From: CAKSIW01 sp045576435
Lineage (GTDB): Bacteria; Bacillota; Clostridia; Monoglobales; Monoglobaceae
Direction: 5' to 3'
Length of the DNA stretch: 9,299 nucleotides
Assembly: GCA_045576435.1 (NCBI GenBank)
Contig: JAZNGL010000021.1
Location: forward strand, 1-9,299
The notes beneath the pieces were generated by a model. The model saw nothing but the letters and a program-made list of their open reading frames with translations. It ran no database searches and had not been told where the DNA came from. Position numbers and translations under genes: made by a program. Of this stretch, positions 1-7,052 are shown piece after piece (positions within the stretch are counted from its first letter, which is position 1; every line of letters starts with the position of its first letter).

Positions 1-59
1 GGTCAGTCAGGTAACACAAACCTTATAAAAATTGAGAATATATAACCCCCTGCATTACT

Positions 60-93
60 GCGTTTCTGATTTAATAATCGGAAACGCTTTTTT
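60..93 (+). terminator. Rho-independent terminator-like hairpin upstream of the P-loop gene
   Basis: An 11-bp stem (60-70 with 77-87, one G-T wobble) closes a 6-base loop and is followed by a T-run (88-92), the layout of an intrinsic terminator. It probably ends a transcript entering from the left: frame 1 of the window is open for 14 codons and stops at 43-45, which could be the tail of an upstream gene. The hairpin ends only a few bases before the ribosome binding site of the next gene, leaving no room for a promoter between them, so it could also act as an attenuator. Confidence 0.7.
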
Positions 94-109
94 CAAGGAA
101 GGTAAACTT

Positions 110-601
110 ATGAAAAAAGTAATAGTAATTGGTTGTCCGGGTAGTGGTAAGACAACATTCGCTGAAAAGTTAAATAAAATAACTGGTTTTCCCTTATACT
201 ATTTGGATGCGATATGGCACAAACCAGACAAGACGCATATTTCGAGAGAAGATTTTGATAATCGGATTTTAGAAATATTTAATAATCCAAATTGGATTAT
301 AGATGGTAACTATCAACGAACCATTGAAATGCGAATGCAACAATGCGATACGGTTTTTCTTTTTGATTTGCCTGCTGAGGTTTGTTTACAAGGGGCAACA
401 AGGCGGATTGGAAAAGGGCGATGTGATTTGCCTTGGATTGAAACAGAACTATCTGAAGATTTCAAAGAATATATTGAAAAGTTTTCGTTTGACAATTTGC
501 CGAAAATCTATGAGCTTCTTAATAAGTATGAAAAGAATAAACAAGTAATTATATTTAAATCAAGAGATGAGGTGGATGCTTTTTTGCAAACAATAAAGTA
601 A
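110..601 (+). CDS. P-loop nucleotide kinase-like protein (FlaR / DNA topology-modulation family)
   Basis: This is a 163-residue cytoplasmic P-loop NTPase resembling small adenylate-kinase-like proteins annotated as topology modulation protein or FlaR. A Walker A motif GCPGSGKT spans residues 8-15. The family-typical LDAIWHKP block follows at 32-39, then a WIIDGNY segment (62-68), a Walker-B-like hydrophobic strand ending in Asp (TVFLFD, 81-86) and an arginine pair (98-99) where kinases of this fold have their lid arginines. Length fits the family (about 160-180). The ATG at 110 is preferred over an upstream in-frame TTG at 32 because AAGGAAGG lies just before it and the P-loop then starts near the N-terminus, as in relatives. 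The true substrate is not known for the family; the topology name is historical. No promoter is visible between the preceding hairpin and the gene, so expression probably depends on read-through or on a promoter upstream. Confidence 0.85.
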   Translation: MKKVIVIGCPGSGKTTFAEKLNKITGFPLYYLDAIWHKPDKTHISREDFDNRILEIFNNPNWIIDGNYQRTIEMRMQQCDTVFLFDLPAEVCLQGATRRIGKGRCDLPWIETELSEDFKEYIEKFSFDNLPKIYELLNKYEKNKQVIIFKSRDEVDAFLQTIK

Positions 602-613
602 TCAAATTTCAAA

Positions 614-643
614 TTGTCGGCACAAAGGTGAATATTATATAAT
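614..643 (+). promoter_or_regulatory. Sigma-A-like promoter for the carbohydrate cluster
   Basis: TTGTCG (614-619) and a perfect TATAAT (638-643) are separated by 18 bases. Transcription would start near 650, leaving a leader of about 20 bases that contains the AAGGGGG ribosome binding site (657-663). The -35 box matches the consensus at 4 of 6 positions. No clear operator or cre site was recognised around it. Confidence 0.55.
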
Positions 644-670
644 AAATAAAAATAGTAAGGGGGAAAGAAA

Positions 671-1621
671 ATGATAATTATTGCACTTGACAGAGAAACG
701 CTGGGTAAAGATGTTTCATTTGAAAAAATAGAAGAAATTGGTGAACTTAGAACGTATCCAACCTCAACAGAGGATGAAGTTTTAACAAGGATTAAAGATG
801 CTGAGGTTATTATAATAAACAAAATTAAAATAACAAAAAAGGTGTTGGAACATGCCCCCAAATTAAAGCTTATCTGCATTGCGGCAACGGGATATGACAA
901 TGTGGATATAGAAGCTTGCAAGGAAAAAAATGTTGCTGTTTGCAATGTTGTCGGATATTCAACACATAGTGTGGCTCAAACAACATTGGCATTGGTTCTT
1001 GCACTCTCAATTAATTTATCAAGCTTTGCTGAATTTGTTGAAGATGGCAGATATTCAAAAAGCGGTGTGGCAAACAGGCTCACTCCTGTTTATCATGAAC
1101 TGAACGGAAAAACATGGGGAATTATTGGTTATGGAAACATAGGAAAACAGGTTGAAAGGGTTGCAACGGCATTAGGATGTGATGTGGTTGTTAATAAAAA
1201 AACACCTTGCGAGGAAGCAAAATGTGTTGATCTCGAAACCCTTTGCAAAATTTCAGATATCATAACCATTCACACTCCGCTCAACGAGGCAACAAGGGGA
1301 ATGATAAATCGAAATAAAATTGCAATGATGAAAAAAGATGTTATTATCGTGAACACGGCAAGAGGCGCAGTTACCGATGAGGAAGCAATATGTGATGCGG
1401 TGGAAAATGGCGAAATTGGTGCATTTGCAACGGATGTATATTCAAGTGAACCGTTTGATGAAAAGCATCCGTTTAACAGAATTAAAGACTTTAAAAATGT
1501 TTATCTGACTCCGCATATGGCGTGGGGAGCATATGAGGCAAGAAATCGATGCCTGAATGAGATTGCGGAGAATATAAAAGCTTTTCAGAATAATGAAACC
1601 AGAAACAGAGTAGATTTGTAA
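671..1621 (+). CDS. D-2-hydroxyacid dehydrogenase (glycerate dehydrogenase / hydroxypyruvate reductase type)
   Basis: This is a 316-residue soluble NAD(P)-dependent oxidoreductase of the D-isomer-specific 2-hydroxyacid dehydrogenase family, which interconverts 2-oxoacids and D-2-hydroxyacids. The Rossmann motif GYGNIG is at 153-158. The catalytic triad is visible as Arg231 (NTARG), Glu260 (DVYSSEP) and His282 (TPHMAWG). The TPHxAW form around the histidine is typical of the glycerate-dehydrogenase (HprA-like) branch, so glycerate/hydroxypyruvate or a related sugar-acid intermediate is the likely substrate, but specificity cannot be read from sequence. After the second Rossmann strand the sequence is VVVNKKT (172-178), without the acidic residue that usually selects NAD, so NADP use is possible. 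Length is normal. The start is supported by AAGGGGG 7 bases upstream of the ATG. It is the first gene of the cluster, and the next ATG lies 12 bases after its stop. Confidence 0.9.
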   Translation: MIIIALDRETLGKDVSFEKIEEIGELRTYPTSTEDEVLTRIKDAEVIIINKIKITKKVLEHAPKLKLICIAATGYDNVDIEACKEKNVAVCNVVGYSTHSVAQTTLALVLALSINLSSFAEFVEDGRYSKSGVANRLTPVYHELNGKTWGIIGYGNIGKQVERVATALGCDVVVNKKTPCEEAKCVDLETLCKISDIITIHTPLNEATRGMINRNKIAMMKKDVIIVNTARGAVTDEEAICDAVENGEIGAFATDVYSSEPFDEKHPFNRIKDFKNVYLTPHMAWGAYEARNRCLNEIAENIKAFQNNETRNRVDL

Positions 1622-1633
1622 GGAGAGAGTAAA

Positions 1634-2077
1634 ATGATTATTGATTCATTGAAAAATATTAAAAATTATAAAAATCTGGATAAGATATATGATGTTCTTG
1701 AATTCGCTGCAAAAACAGACTTTTCTGAAATGCCATTGGGCAAATATCAGATTGATGGTGATAATGTTTTCTATATGGTGCAAGAATATGAAACCAAACC
1801 GAATAAAAATATTGGAGAATGTCACAAGAAATATATTGATATTCAGTTGATTGTAGATGGTGAGGAAGTTATTGGCTATGCACCAATTTCTTGTGAAAAA
1901 AGTGTTGTTGAGGAAAATCCGGAAAGTGACTACATCCTTTATAATTGCGAAACAACATTTTTAACACTGAAAAATGATGATTTCATGGTTTTGTATCCAA
2001 ACGACATACATAATCCCGGATTGTTCGCACAAAAGCCTTCAAAATGCCGCAAGGTTGTGTTTAAAATTAAAATTTAG
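1634..2077 (+). CDS. YhcH/YjgK/YiaL family protein (EbgC-like, DUF386)
   Basis: This 147-residue cytoplasmic beta-barrel (cupin-like) protein belongs to the YhcH/YjgK/YiaL family, which includes EbgC, the beta subunit of evolved beta-galactosidase, and proteins of sialic-acid and rare-sugar operons. Family signatures are the ECHKKYIDIQ block (62-71), with His64 and Asp69 as likely metal or substrate ligands, and YPNDIHNPG (121-129), with His126. The length matches the family (about 150). AAGGAGA just upstream supports the ATG. Its position between a hydroxyacid dehydrogenase and a sugar-epimerase-like gene agrees with a role in handling a sugar anomer or sugar derivative. Members have been linked to anomer or epimer interconversion, but the exact reaction here is inference. 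Confidence 0.87.
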   Translation: MIIDSLKNIKNYKNLDKIYDVLEFAAKTDFSEMPLGKYQIDGDNVFYMVQEYETKPNKNIGECHKKYIDIQLIVDGEEVIGYAPISCEKSVVEENPESDYILYNCETTFLTLKNDDFMVLYPNDIHNPGLFAQKPSKCRKVVFKIKI

Positions 2078-2244
2078 TCTTTAATAACTTAATATAAAAA
2101 ACAAACTCTTGCCAAAATGTCTCAAAGGTTAATTGAAAAAACTTTAAAGGATTTAATATTGTGCAAAAATAATTTAATATATTCTAAATACTTTGATTGA
2201 ATTTTTTTATATAATTGATAAAGAGATATACTGGAGGTGTAATT

Positions 2245-3315
2245 ATGGACGGTAAAATTATACTTTGTAAAAATATGTTTGCAAGAGATGAAAGGCTTCT
2301 TTTTGAGAGTGGCACGCTTAAGGTGTCCACATTTCAATATTCCACCGGCGTTGAGGCGGTGAGACTTGAAAATGAAAAAGGTTTTTTAACTTTACTTCCA
2401 TTTATGGGACAGATGATTTGGGAGATGGAATTTTTAGGTCATGATATAGTTATGAAGTCAATATATGACGAGCCTGAGGTGTGTTATGAAACATATGGTG
2501 AAAGCTATGGTTGTTTTATGATGCATTGCGGACTTACTGCAATGGGAAATCCCACAGCTGAGGATACTCATCTGCCACATGGCGAGCTCCCTATCGCGAA
2601 ATATAAGGAAACATATATTTTGTTTGGTGAAGACGAAAAAGGCAAATATGTTTCGCTTGGTGGAATATATACTCATAAGAGGGCGTTTGAGCTTAATTAT
2701 GAATTTATTCCTGAATGCAGACTTTATGAGAATGCCTCAACTATAGATTTAATCATAAATATAAACAACAAAAAGGATTTGCCACTTGAATATTTTTATT
2801 TATGCCACTTGAATTTTAAGCCAATCGACAATTCAAAGCTTTTATATACGGCAAAGCACGAAAATATCAAGGCACATCATGAGGTTCCTGTTGGTTATCC
2901 AAAGGAAAAGGAAACAAATGCTTATCTCGAAAAGCTTGATAAGGATATGTCGATTATGGATAACATTGACAGCACAACTCAATCTTATGCGCCTGAAATC
3001 GTGTTTACATGCAAATATGATTCAGATGAAAAAGGCAATGCACATACGATGCAAATTCTCCCTGACGGACATGCTTGCTATGTTTGTCACAGACCATCGG
3101 AATTGCCGTTTGGTATCAGATGGATTGCAAGAACGGAGGACGAGGATGCCCTTGGTATGGTTCTTCCTGCAACAGCTGAGCATAAAGGCTATTTATATTG
3201 CAAGGAACATGGCTATGAAAAATATCTTAATAGCGGTGAATCAATTACATTGCACATCACGGCGGGAATTTTGTCACCAGATGAGAGCAAAAAGATTATT
3301 GATAAAATAAAGTGA
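2245..3315 (+). CDS. DUF4432-type aldose 1-epimerase-like protein
   Basis: This 356-residue, probably cytoplasmic protein resembles the DUF4432 branch of the galactose-mutarotase (aldose 1-epimerase) superfamily. These are beta-sandwich proteins thought to bind sugars and interconvert anomers or epimers. Visible marks are a conserved MMHCGLTAMGNP block (92-103), PHGELP (111-116), a YLCHLNF segment (185-191) whose His188 is in the style of the mutarotase NHxYFN motif, and a C-terminal block from about 283 to 316 with HRPSELPFG, an arginine-rich segment and LPATAEHKGY. The start is set by GGAGG (2233-2237) ahead of the ATG; an in-frame start at 2215 lacks such a site. There is no signal peptide or membrane segment. 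The stop is 20 bases before the next ATG, so the two genes are very likely co-transcribed. The sugar is unknown and the family assignment rests on recognised sequence features, not on a search. Confidence 0.78.
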   Translation: MDGKIILCKNMFARDERLLFESGTLKVSTFQYSTGVEAVRLENEKGFLTLLPFMGQMIWEMEFLGHDIVMKSIYDEPEVCYETYGESYGCFMMHCGLTAMGNPTAEDTHLPHGELPIAKYKETYILFGEDEKGKYVSLGGIYTHKRAFELNYEFIPECRLYENASTIDLIININNKKDLPLEYFYLCHLNFKPIDNSKLLYTAKHENIKAHHEVPVGYPKEKETNAYLEKLDKDMSIMDNIDSTTQSYAPEIVFTCKYDSDEKGNAHTMQILPDGHACYVCHRPSELPFGIRWIARTEDEDALGMVLPATAEHKGYLYCKEHGYEKYLNSGESITLHITAGILSPDESKKIIDKIK

Positions 3316-3335
3316 ATTTCAGAGAGGGAAAAGAT

Positions 3336-5210
3336 ATGAATCAACTGAACAGAGCTGTTCACATAGACTTTCACACATTGCCGGGAATTGACAGAATTTG
3401 CGAAGACTTCGATGCAAAGGAGTTTTCGCAAACATTGAAAAACGCAAATGTTACATATATTAACATGTTTGCAAGGTGCAATATAGGTTTTTCCTATTAT
3501 GACACAAAGGTTGGAACCAAATACCCAGGACTTAAGGGCAATATGCTGGCAGACGTTATTGAAGAATGTCACAAAAACGAAATAGGTGTTACTGCGTATC
3601 TCAACATCGGTTTAAATCATGAACTATGCTTTAAACATCCTGAATATATGGTCATAAAAAAGGATGGCAGTGTTTATGAGTTAGGAGATGCGAAAAGAAG
3701 CTTTTTCAGACAGCCGTGTTATAACACCGGTTATAGAGAACACACACTTTCGGAGATTGATGAAATTGTTAAATTAAATCCCGATGGAATATTTTGTGAT
3801 AGTGCATTCACGCACAATTGTTATTGCCCGAGATGCATAGAAAGAATGAAGAACGAGGGCGTTGATTTTAATGATGATGAACAGGTGACGAAGTTTGCTT
3901 CTAAAGTTCGTTTGGAATTTTTGGAGCAAATCAGGGAAAGAGTTCCCCAAAATATACGGCTTTATTTTAATGGTCCATATCACCTTTTCCCACAGCTATA
4001 TAGTCATTCGGAGATTGAATGCTTGCCAACTCATAACGATTGGGGATATGAATATTTTGCATCATATGCACCATATTACAGACACTTTGGCGGCGACAAG
4101 CTATATATGACAGGCAGGTTTGTTGACACATGGGGCGATTTTGGTGGGGTGAGAACTAACGCGGCTTTAGAAAATGACATGTATGATGCATTTATGCAAG
4201 GTTATGGCATATCTATTGGTGACCATTTGCACCCACATGGCAAATTGGATGAGGAACTTTATCAAAATATCGGCAAAATGTTTGCATATGCAAAATCGGT
4301 TGAGAAATGGACTTCAAACAGTGAGGTTTTAACAGATGTCTGCATCTTAAGAAATAATGCCGCAATTAAGCCTGATGATAGTGCTCGTGGTGCTTGCAGA
4401 ATGCTGGCTGAACTCAAAATCAGCTATGACATCAGAGACGAAAACATGGATTTGTCGCAATATAAGTTGCTTGTTATTCCTGATAATATTCAGATTAATG
4501 AAAAATTTGCTCAAAAACTTGAAAAATTTGATGGTGCAATAATATCTTGCGGAAAGAGCCTTTCGAATGATTTAAAACCTTGGAAACATATGCAATATTG
4601 CGGGGAAGATGCTTCCTCACAGGTATATTTTAAGACTCAAAGCGGGAGTGTTCGTTCAGGCTATTTAGCATCTGCTTTAATCAAAAGTGATTATTCGGTT
4701 TCACCATATATAAACCCATATTTTAATAATATATGGGATGGCAGACACGGTCACAGATATATACCGCCAAAAGGTGAGACAGAATTTTCTGCAGTTGTTA
4801 AAAAGGATAAATATGCGCATATTTGTTTTGATATATTCAGAAGTTATTTAAGCTATGGTGCGGTTTATCTTAAAGATTTAATTGCGTCTCTTGTAGATGA
4901 ATTTGTTCCGGATAGATTAATTCTGACAAATGATTTGCCATCAAGCGCAAGAACTTCTCTTTTATCTTATGGCGATGACAGAATATTCATGGTGAAAGCA
5001 ACACATCCGGAACTCAGGGGTAGTCGTGGAATTATTGAGGAACACACAGTTTTGCCAAAGGGCAGAAAGGTTAAGATTTTTGGAAAATTCAAAAATGCTG
5101 TAACCTTACCAGAGGAAGAGTTGGTTGAGATTTCAATCTGTGGTGATTACACAGAGATAACATTACCGGAAATAAACGGTTTCGAAATGATTTTACTTAA
5201 AACTGAATAG
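3336..5210 (+). CDS. Predicted glycoside hydrolase, GHL6-like TIM barrel with beta-galactosidase-trimerisation-like domain
   Basis: This 624-residue protein lacks a signal peptide and so is predicted to be cytoplasmic. The N-terminal part (about 1-330) looks like the hypothetical glycosyl hydrolase 6 (GHL6) type of TIM barrel, with HIDFHT at the first strand (9-14), VTAYLNIGLNH (85-95) and NPDGIFCDSAF (148-158), where Asp155 is the best candidate catalytic acid. A cysteine cluster CYCPRC follows at 162-167, and an acidic IECLP segment at 227-231. Residues about 330-420 resemble the class-I-amidotransferase-like trimerisation domain of GH42-type enzymes (YKLLVIPDN, 376-384). The C-terminus (about 540-624) looks like a beta-sandwich. 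The start at 3336 is preferred because AGAGGG lies 10 bases upstream; an in-frame GTG overlapping the previous stop codon (3312) has no comparable site. It is the last gene of the cluster. The glycan is unknown. Confidence 0.75.
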   Translation: MNQLNRAVHIDFHTLPGIDRICEDFDAKEFSQTLKNANVTYINMFARCNIGFSYYDTKVGTKYPGLKGNMLADVIEECHKNEIGVTAYLNIGLNHELCFKHPEYMVIKKDGSVYELGDAKRSFFRQPCYNTGYREHTLSEIDEIVKLNPDGIFCDSAFTHNCYCPRCIERMKNEGVDFNDDEQVTKFASKVRLEFLEQIRERVPQNIRLYFNGPYHLFPQLYSHSEIECLPTHNDWGYEYFASYAPYYRHFGGDKLYMTGRFVDTWGDFGGVRTNAALENDMYDAFMQGYGISIGDHLHPHGKLDEELYQNIGKMFAYAKSVEKWTSNSEVLTDVCILRNNAAIKPDDSARGACRMLAELKISYDIRDENMDLSQYKLLVIPDNIQINEKFAQKLEKFDGAIISCGKSLSNDLKPWKHMQYCGEDASSQVYFKTQSGSVRSGYLASALIKSDYSVSPYINPYFNNIWDGRHGHRYIPPKGETEFSAVVKKDKYAHICFDIFRSYLSYGAVYLKDLIASLVDEFVPDRLILTNDLPSSARTSLLSYGDDRIFMVKATHPELRGSRGIIEEHTVLPKGRKVKIFGKFKNAVTLPEEELVEISICGDYTEITLPEINGFEMILLKTE

Positions 5211-5223
5211 TGTAAAAATGCTG

Positions 5224-5277
5224 AAAACGGACAAGCTTTCAAGAAATTGAAACTTGTTCGTTTTGTCCGTTTTGTCC
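5224..5277 (+). terminator. Hairpin/terminator with alternative pairings and 9-bp tandem repeats
   Basis: Fourteen bases after the hydrolase stop codon, 5226-5241 can pair with 5248-5262 (about 15 bp with one bulge and one G-T), giving a stem with a 6-base loop and a T-rich tail. The same left arm (5224-5234) also pairs perfectly over 11 bp with 5263-5273, which excludes the first stem. The right side holds the 9-base unit CGTTTTGTC twice in tandem (5259-5267 and 5268-5276). Termination of the cluster is the simplest role, although the tail is not a clean U-run. Confidence 0.6.
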
Positions 5278-5286
5278 TGATATAAT
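5278..5286 (+). promoter_or_regulatory. Extended -10 promoter for the phage-like gene
   Basis: TGATATAAT (5278-5286) is a perfect -10 box with the TGn extension. No good -35 box lies at 17 bases; the nearest weak candidate is TTCGTT (5257-5262, spacing 18). The promoter directly abuts the tandem repeats and hairpin of the preceding cluster, so structure or binding at those repeats could affect it. Transcription would start near 5293, about 48 bases before the ATG. Confidence 0.5.
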
Positions 5287-5340
5287 TATATATAGAGAGT
5301 AAAAGCCCTCTTAATATAAATTTGAAAGGATGAAAGAATA

Positions 5341-6567
5341 ATGGACGGACAGGAAAAGTTGGCAAAAGATATAGTTAATCTATATTCGTTTGTCAAAAAT
5401 ATATTTTTTGAAGGCATGGACAAGCCAAGCTTGATACAACGTGTCAACAGAAGGAAGGGTATGTTTTTAGAAAGACAAGGTTTGCGTTTTAATATGCTTG
5501 ATGATTATGTTAAGAAAACTATTGATGATTATGTCGATGAATGTTTTGAGGATTATAAAATTAATCCTAAAATATTTGATGAATATGAAACTGAGCAAAA
5601 GAAACATCTTATTGATTTAAGTAAAAATATTGATATATTAAAAGAAAAAACTGCAAATCGCGTATATGAAAGATTTTTCAGATTATCAAGGCAAGGAAAA
5701 ACATACATAGAAACAGTTGTTAATCTTGAAAAGGCTGTTAATGAAGTGATAAGGAGTGCGAATACTTCCGTTGAAAGTATAAATAGACAAATTGGAAATT
5801 CTATGCTATTATATGATTATGAGAATAAAGGCTTTAACAAGTATCGCTTAATTTCGAGCGATGATGCATGTGCTGAATGTAAGGAAAGAAGTTCACATAC
5901 ATACAAATTTGATAAACTATCTGAAATAGAATTTGCACCACTTGTACATCCAAATTGCAGATGTAGCATTGTGCTGATAAACGAGTACACAAATCAAGAA
6001 ATTAAAATTGATGAAAATATGGCAGATGAAAGATTGTGTAGAGCAGATGCGGCTAAATATATTAAGTTTTTACTTGACAAAAATACAAATAGTCAGGTTT
6101 CTGCAGATGATTTTATTGGTCCAAAGCAAGTAATAAGACCATTTAATAAAAAGGAAGAAGACAAACCTATTGTAACATTTGATACAGAATTTGGTACAGG
6201 GTTATATTTCAAGGCAAAACTTTTGGGGTTAGCTCTGAAAATAGGCGGTAAAAGATACTATGAATTTTCAAAAGATACAGATTCAACAGAAAATCTGGAG
6301 TTTTCTATAATGGGTCAACTTACAGACGAAATACAGATGGACATTAATTTAATAGGAACTGTAGATGCTACAACAAGGGAACACGTTAAGAATAGTGCTT
6401 TTATTGGTGCTAAAGTTGGTGATGCTGTGTTAGGATGGGATAGTTTGGATGAGAATGAGGACATATATGTTTCATTTGAGTTGGGTGCTTATCTTGGTGT
6501 AGGTGGGGCGTTAAAACTTAACATAAATTTAAGTGAGTGGTTAAGACAAAGGGATAAACAAAAATAG
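5341..6567 (+). CDS. Orphan phage head morphogenesis (SPP1 gp7 / MuF-like) protein with unassigned C-terminal domain
   Basis: This is a 408-residue protein. Residues 1-170 are polar, charged and mostly helical. Residues 175-208 carry the signature of phage minor head proteins of the SPP1 gp7 / Mu F family: DDACAEC (Cys177, Cys180) and, about 23 residues on, HPNCRC (His203, Cys206, Cys208), a likely zinc-binding site. In phages this protein enters the procapsid through the portal. Here the C-terminal region (about 275-400) is extra: it alternates hydrophobic and polar residues and ends in a glycine-rich strand-like stretch (GAYLGVGGALKLNINL, 382-397), resembling no domain I recognise. MuF domains are also used as N-terminal delivery modules of polymorphic toxins, so this end could be an effector, but no catalytic motif is evident. 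No portal, terminase or capsid gene lies next to it. AAAGGA (5325-5330) supports the start. The RDD gene begins 10 bases after its stop. Confidence 0.75.
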   Translation: MDGQEKLAKDIVNLYSFVKNIFFEGMDKPSLIQRVNRRKGMFLERQGLRFNMLDDYVKKTIDDYVDECFEDYKINPKIFDEYETEQKKHLIDLSKNIDILKEKTANRVYERFFRLSRQGKTYIETVVNLEKAVNEVIRSANTSVESINRQIGNSMLLYDYENKGFNKYRLISSDDACAECKERSSHTYKFDKLSEIEFAPLVHPNCRCSIVLINEYTNQEIKIDENMADERLCRADAAKYIKFLLDKNTNSQVSADDFIGPKQVIRPFNKKEEDKPIVTFDTEFGTGLYFKAKLLGLALKIGGKRYYEFSKDTDSTENLEFSIMGQLTDEIQMDINLIGTVDATTREHVKNSAFIGAKVGDAVLGWDSLDENEDIYVSFELGAYLGVGGALKLNINLSEWLRQRDKQK

Positions 6568-6577
6568 GAGGACTTTT

Positions 6578-6973
6578 ATGTATTTTAAAAGGAGATTAGC
6601 GGCATTCATAATAGATTATTTACTATTTATGCCATTTTACTTTATGATTATGCTTTTTACATCTGCTAATATATTTTTTAAAACAGGTGGATATCTTACT
6701 GCAGAAATGCAAACATTGCAAAATTTATTACTGATACTTATATTGATATTTTTTATGAGCAAAGACATAATAAACGGACAAAGCATCGGTAAACGGATAG
6801 CAAAAATAAAGATTATTGACAATTCGGGAGAAAATGTGGCTTGGTGGCAATTAATATTAAGAAACATAACTATATTCATATGGCCTTTGGAAGCACTATT
6901 GCTACTCTTAGATAAAGAACGCATTGGTGACAAAGTTGCAAGGACAAAAGTGGTTATTTTAGATAAACAATAG
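6578..6973 (+). CDS. RDD-family integral membrane protein
   Basis: This 131-residue membrane protein has the hallmarks of the RDD family: Arg6 and Asp13 in the first segment (RLAAFIIDYLL), a second hydrophobic segment (about 48-61) running into SKDIINGQSIGKRIAKIKIID with Asp63, and a final IGDKVARTKVV (116-126). Three hydrophobic segments are seen at about 8-28, 48-61 and 94-111. RDD proteins are small multi-helix proteins; some have been implicated in ion transport, but most are uncharacterised. GGAGG (6567-6571) lies at ideal distance, and the tight spacing to the preceding phage-like gene indicates co-transcription and perhaps a joint function such as anchoring or protection. The second point is inference. 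No terminator was seen between this gene and spoIIID. Confidence 0.88.
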   Translation: MYFKRRLAAFIIDYLLFMPFYFMIMLFTSANIFFKTGGYLTAEMQTLQNLLLILILIFFMSKDIINGQSIGKRIAKIKIIDNSGENVAWWQLILRNITIFIWPLEALLLLLDKERIGDKVARTKVVILDKQ

Positions 6974-7052
6974 CCTTTTAAAATAACAATACTAAAATCC
7001 AAATTACTCTCATATATTGAAAGTAGTAAGAACAATATATGGGAGTGATTGG

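Noticed and set aside
1..45. Frame-1 open stretch of 14 codons ending at TAA (43-45) as the tail of an upstream gene
   Set aside because: It is too short to recognise, and 14 open codons are expected by chance; only the following terminator hints at it.
508..945. Long minus-strand open frame across the junction of the first two genes
   Set aside because: It overlaps two well-supported plus-strand genes, has no ribosome binding site and resembles no family; it is a shadow frame.
2879..3310. 143-codon alternative frame within the epimerase-like gene
   Set aside because: It is wholly inside a recognised gene and has a low-complexity, unnatural composition.
5341..6567. Intact prophage
   Set aside because: Only one phage-like gene is present; there is no integrase, terminase, portal or tail gene and no attachment-site repeat in the window.
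7011..7036. Possible sigma-E promoter upstream of spoIIID
   Set aside because: CATATATT and AACAAT are only partial matches, and their spacing (about 10 bases) and distance to the ribosome binding site are too short.
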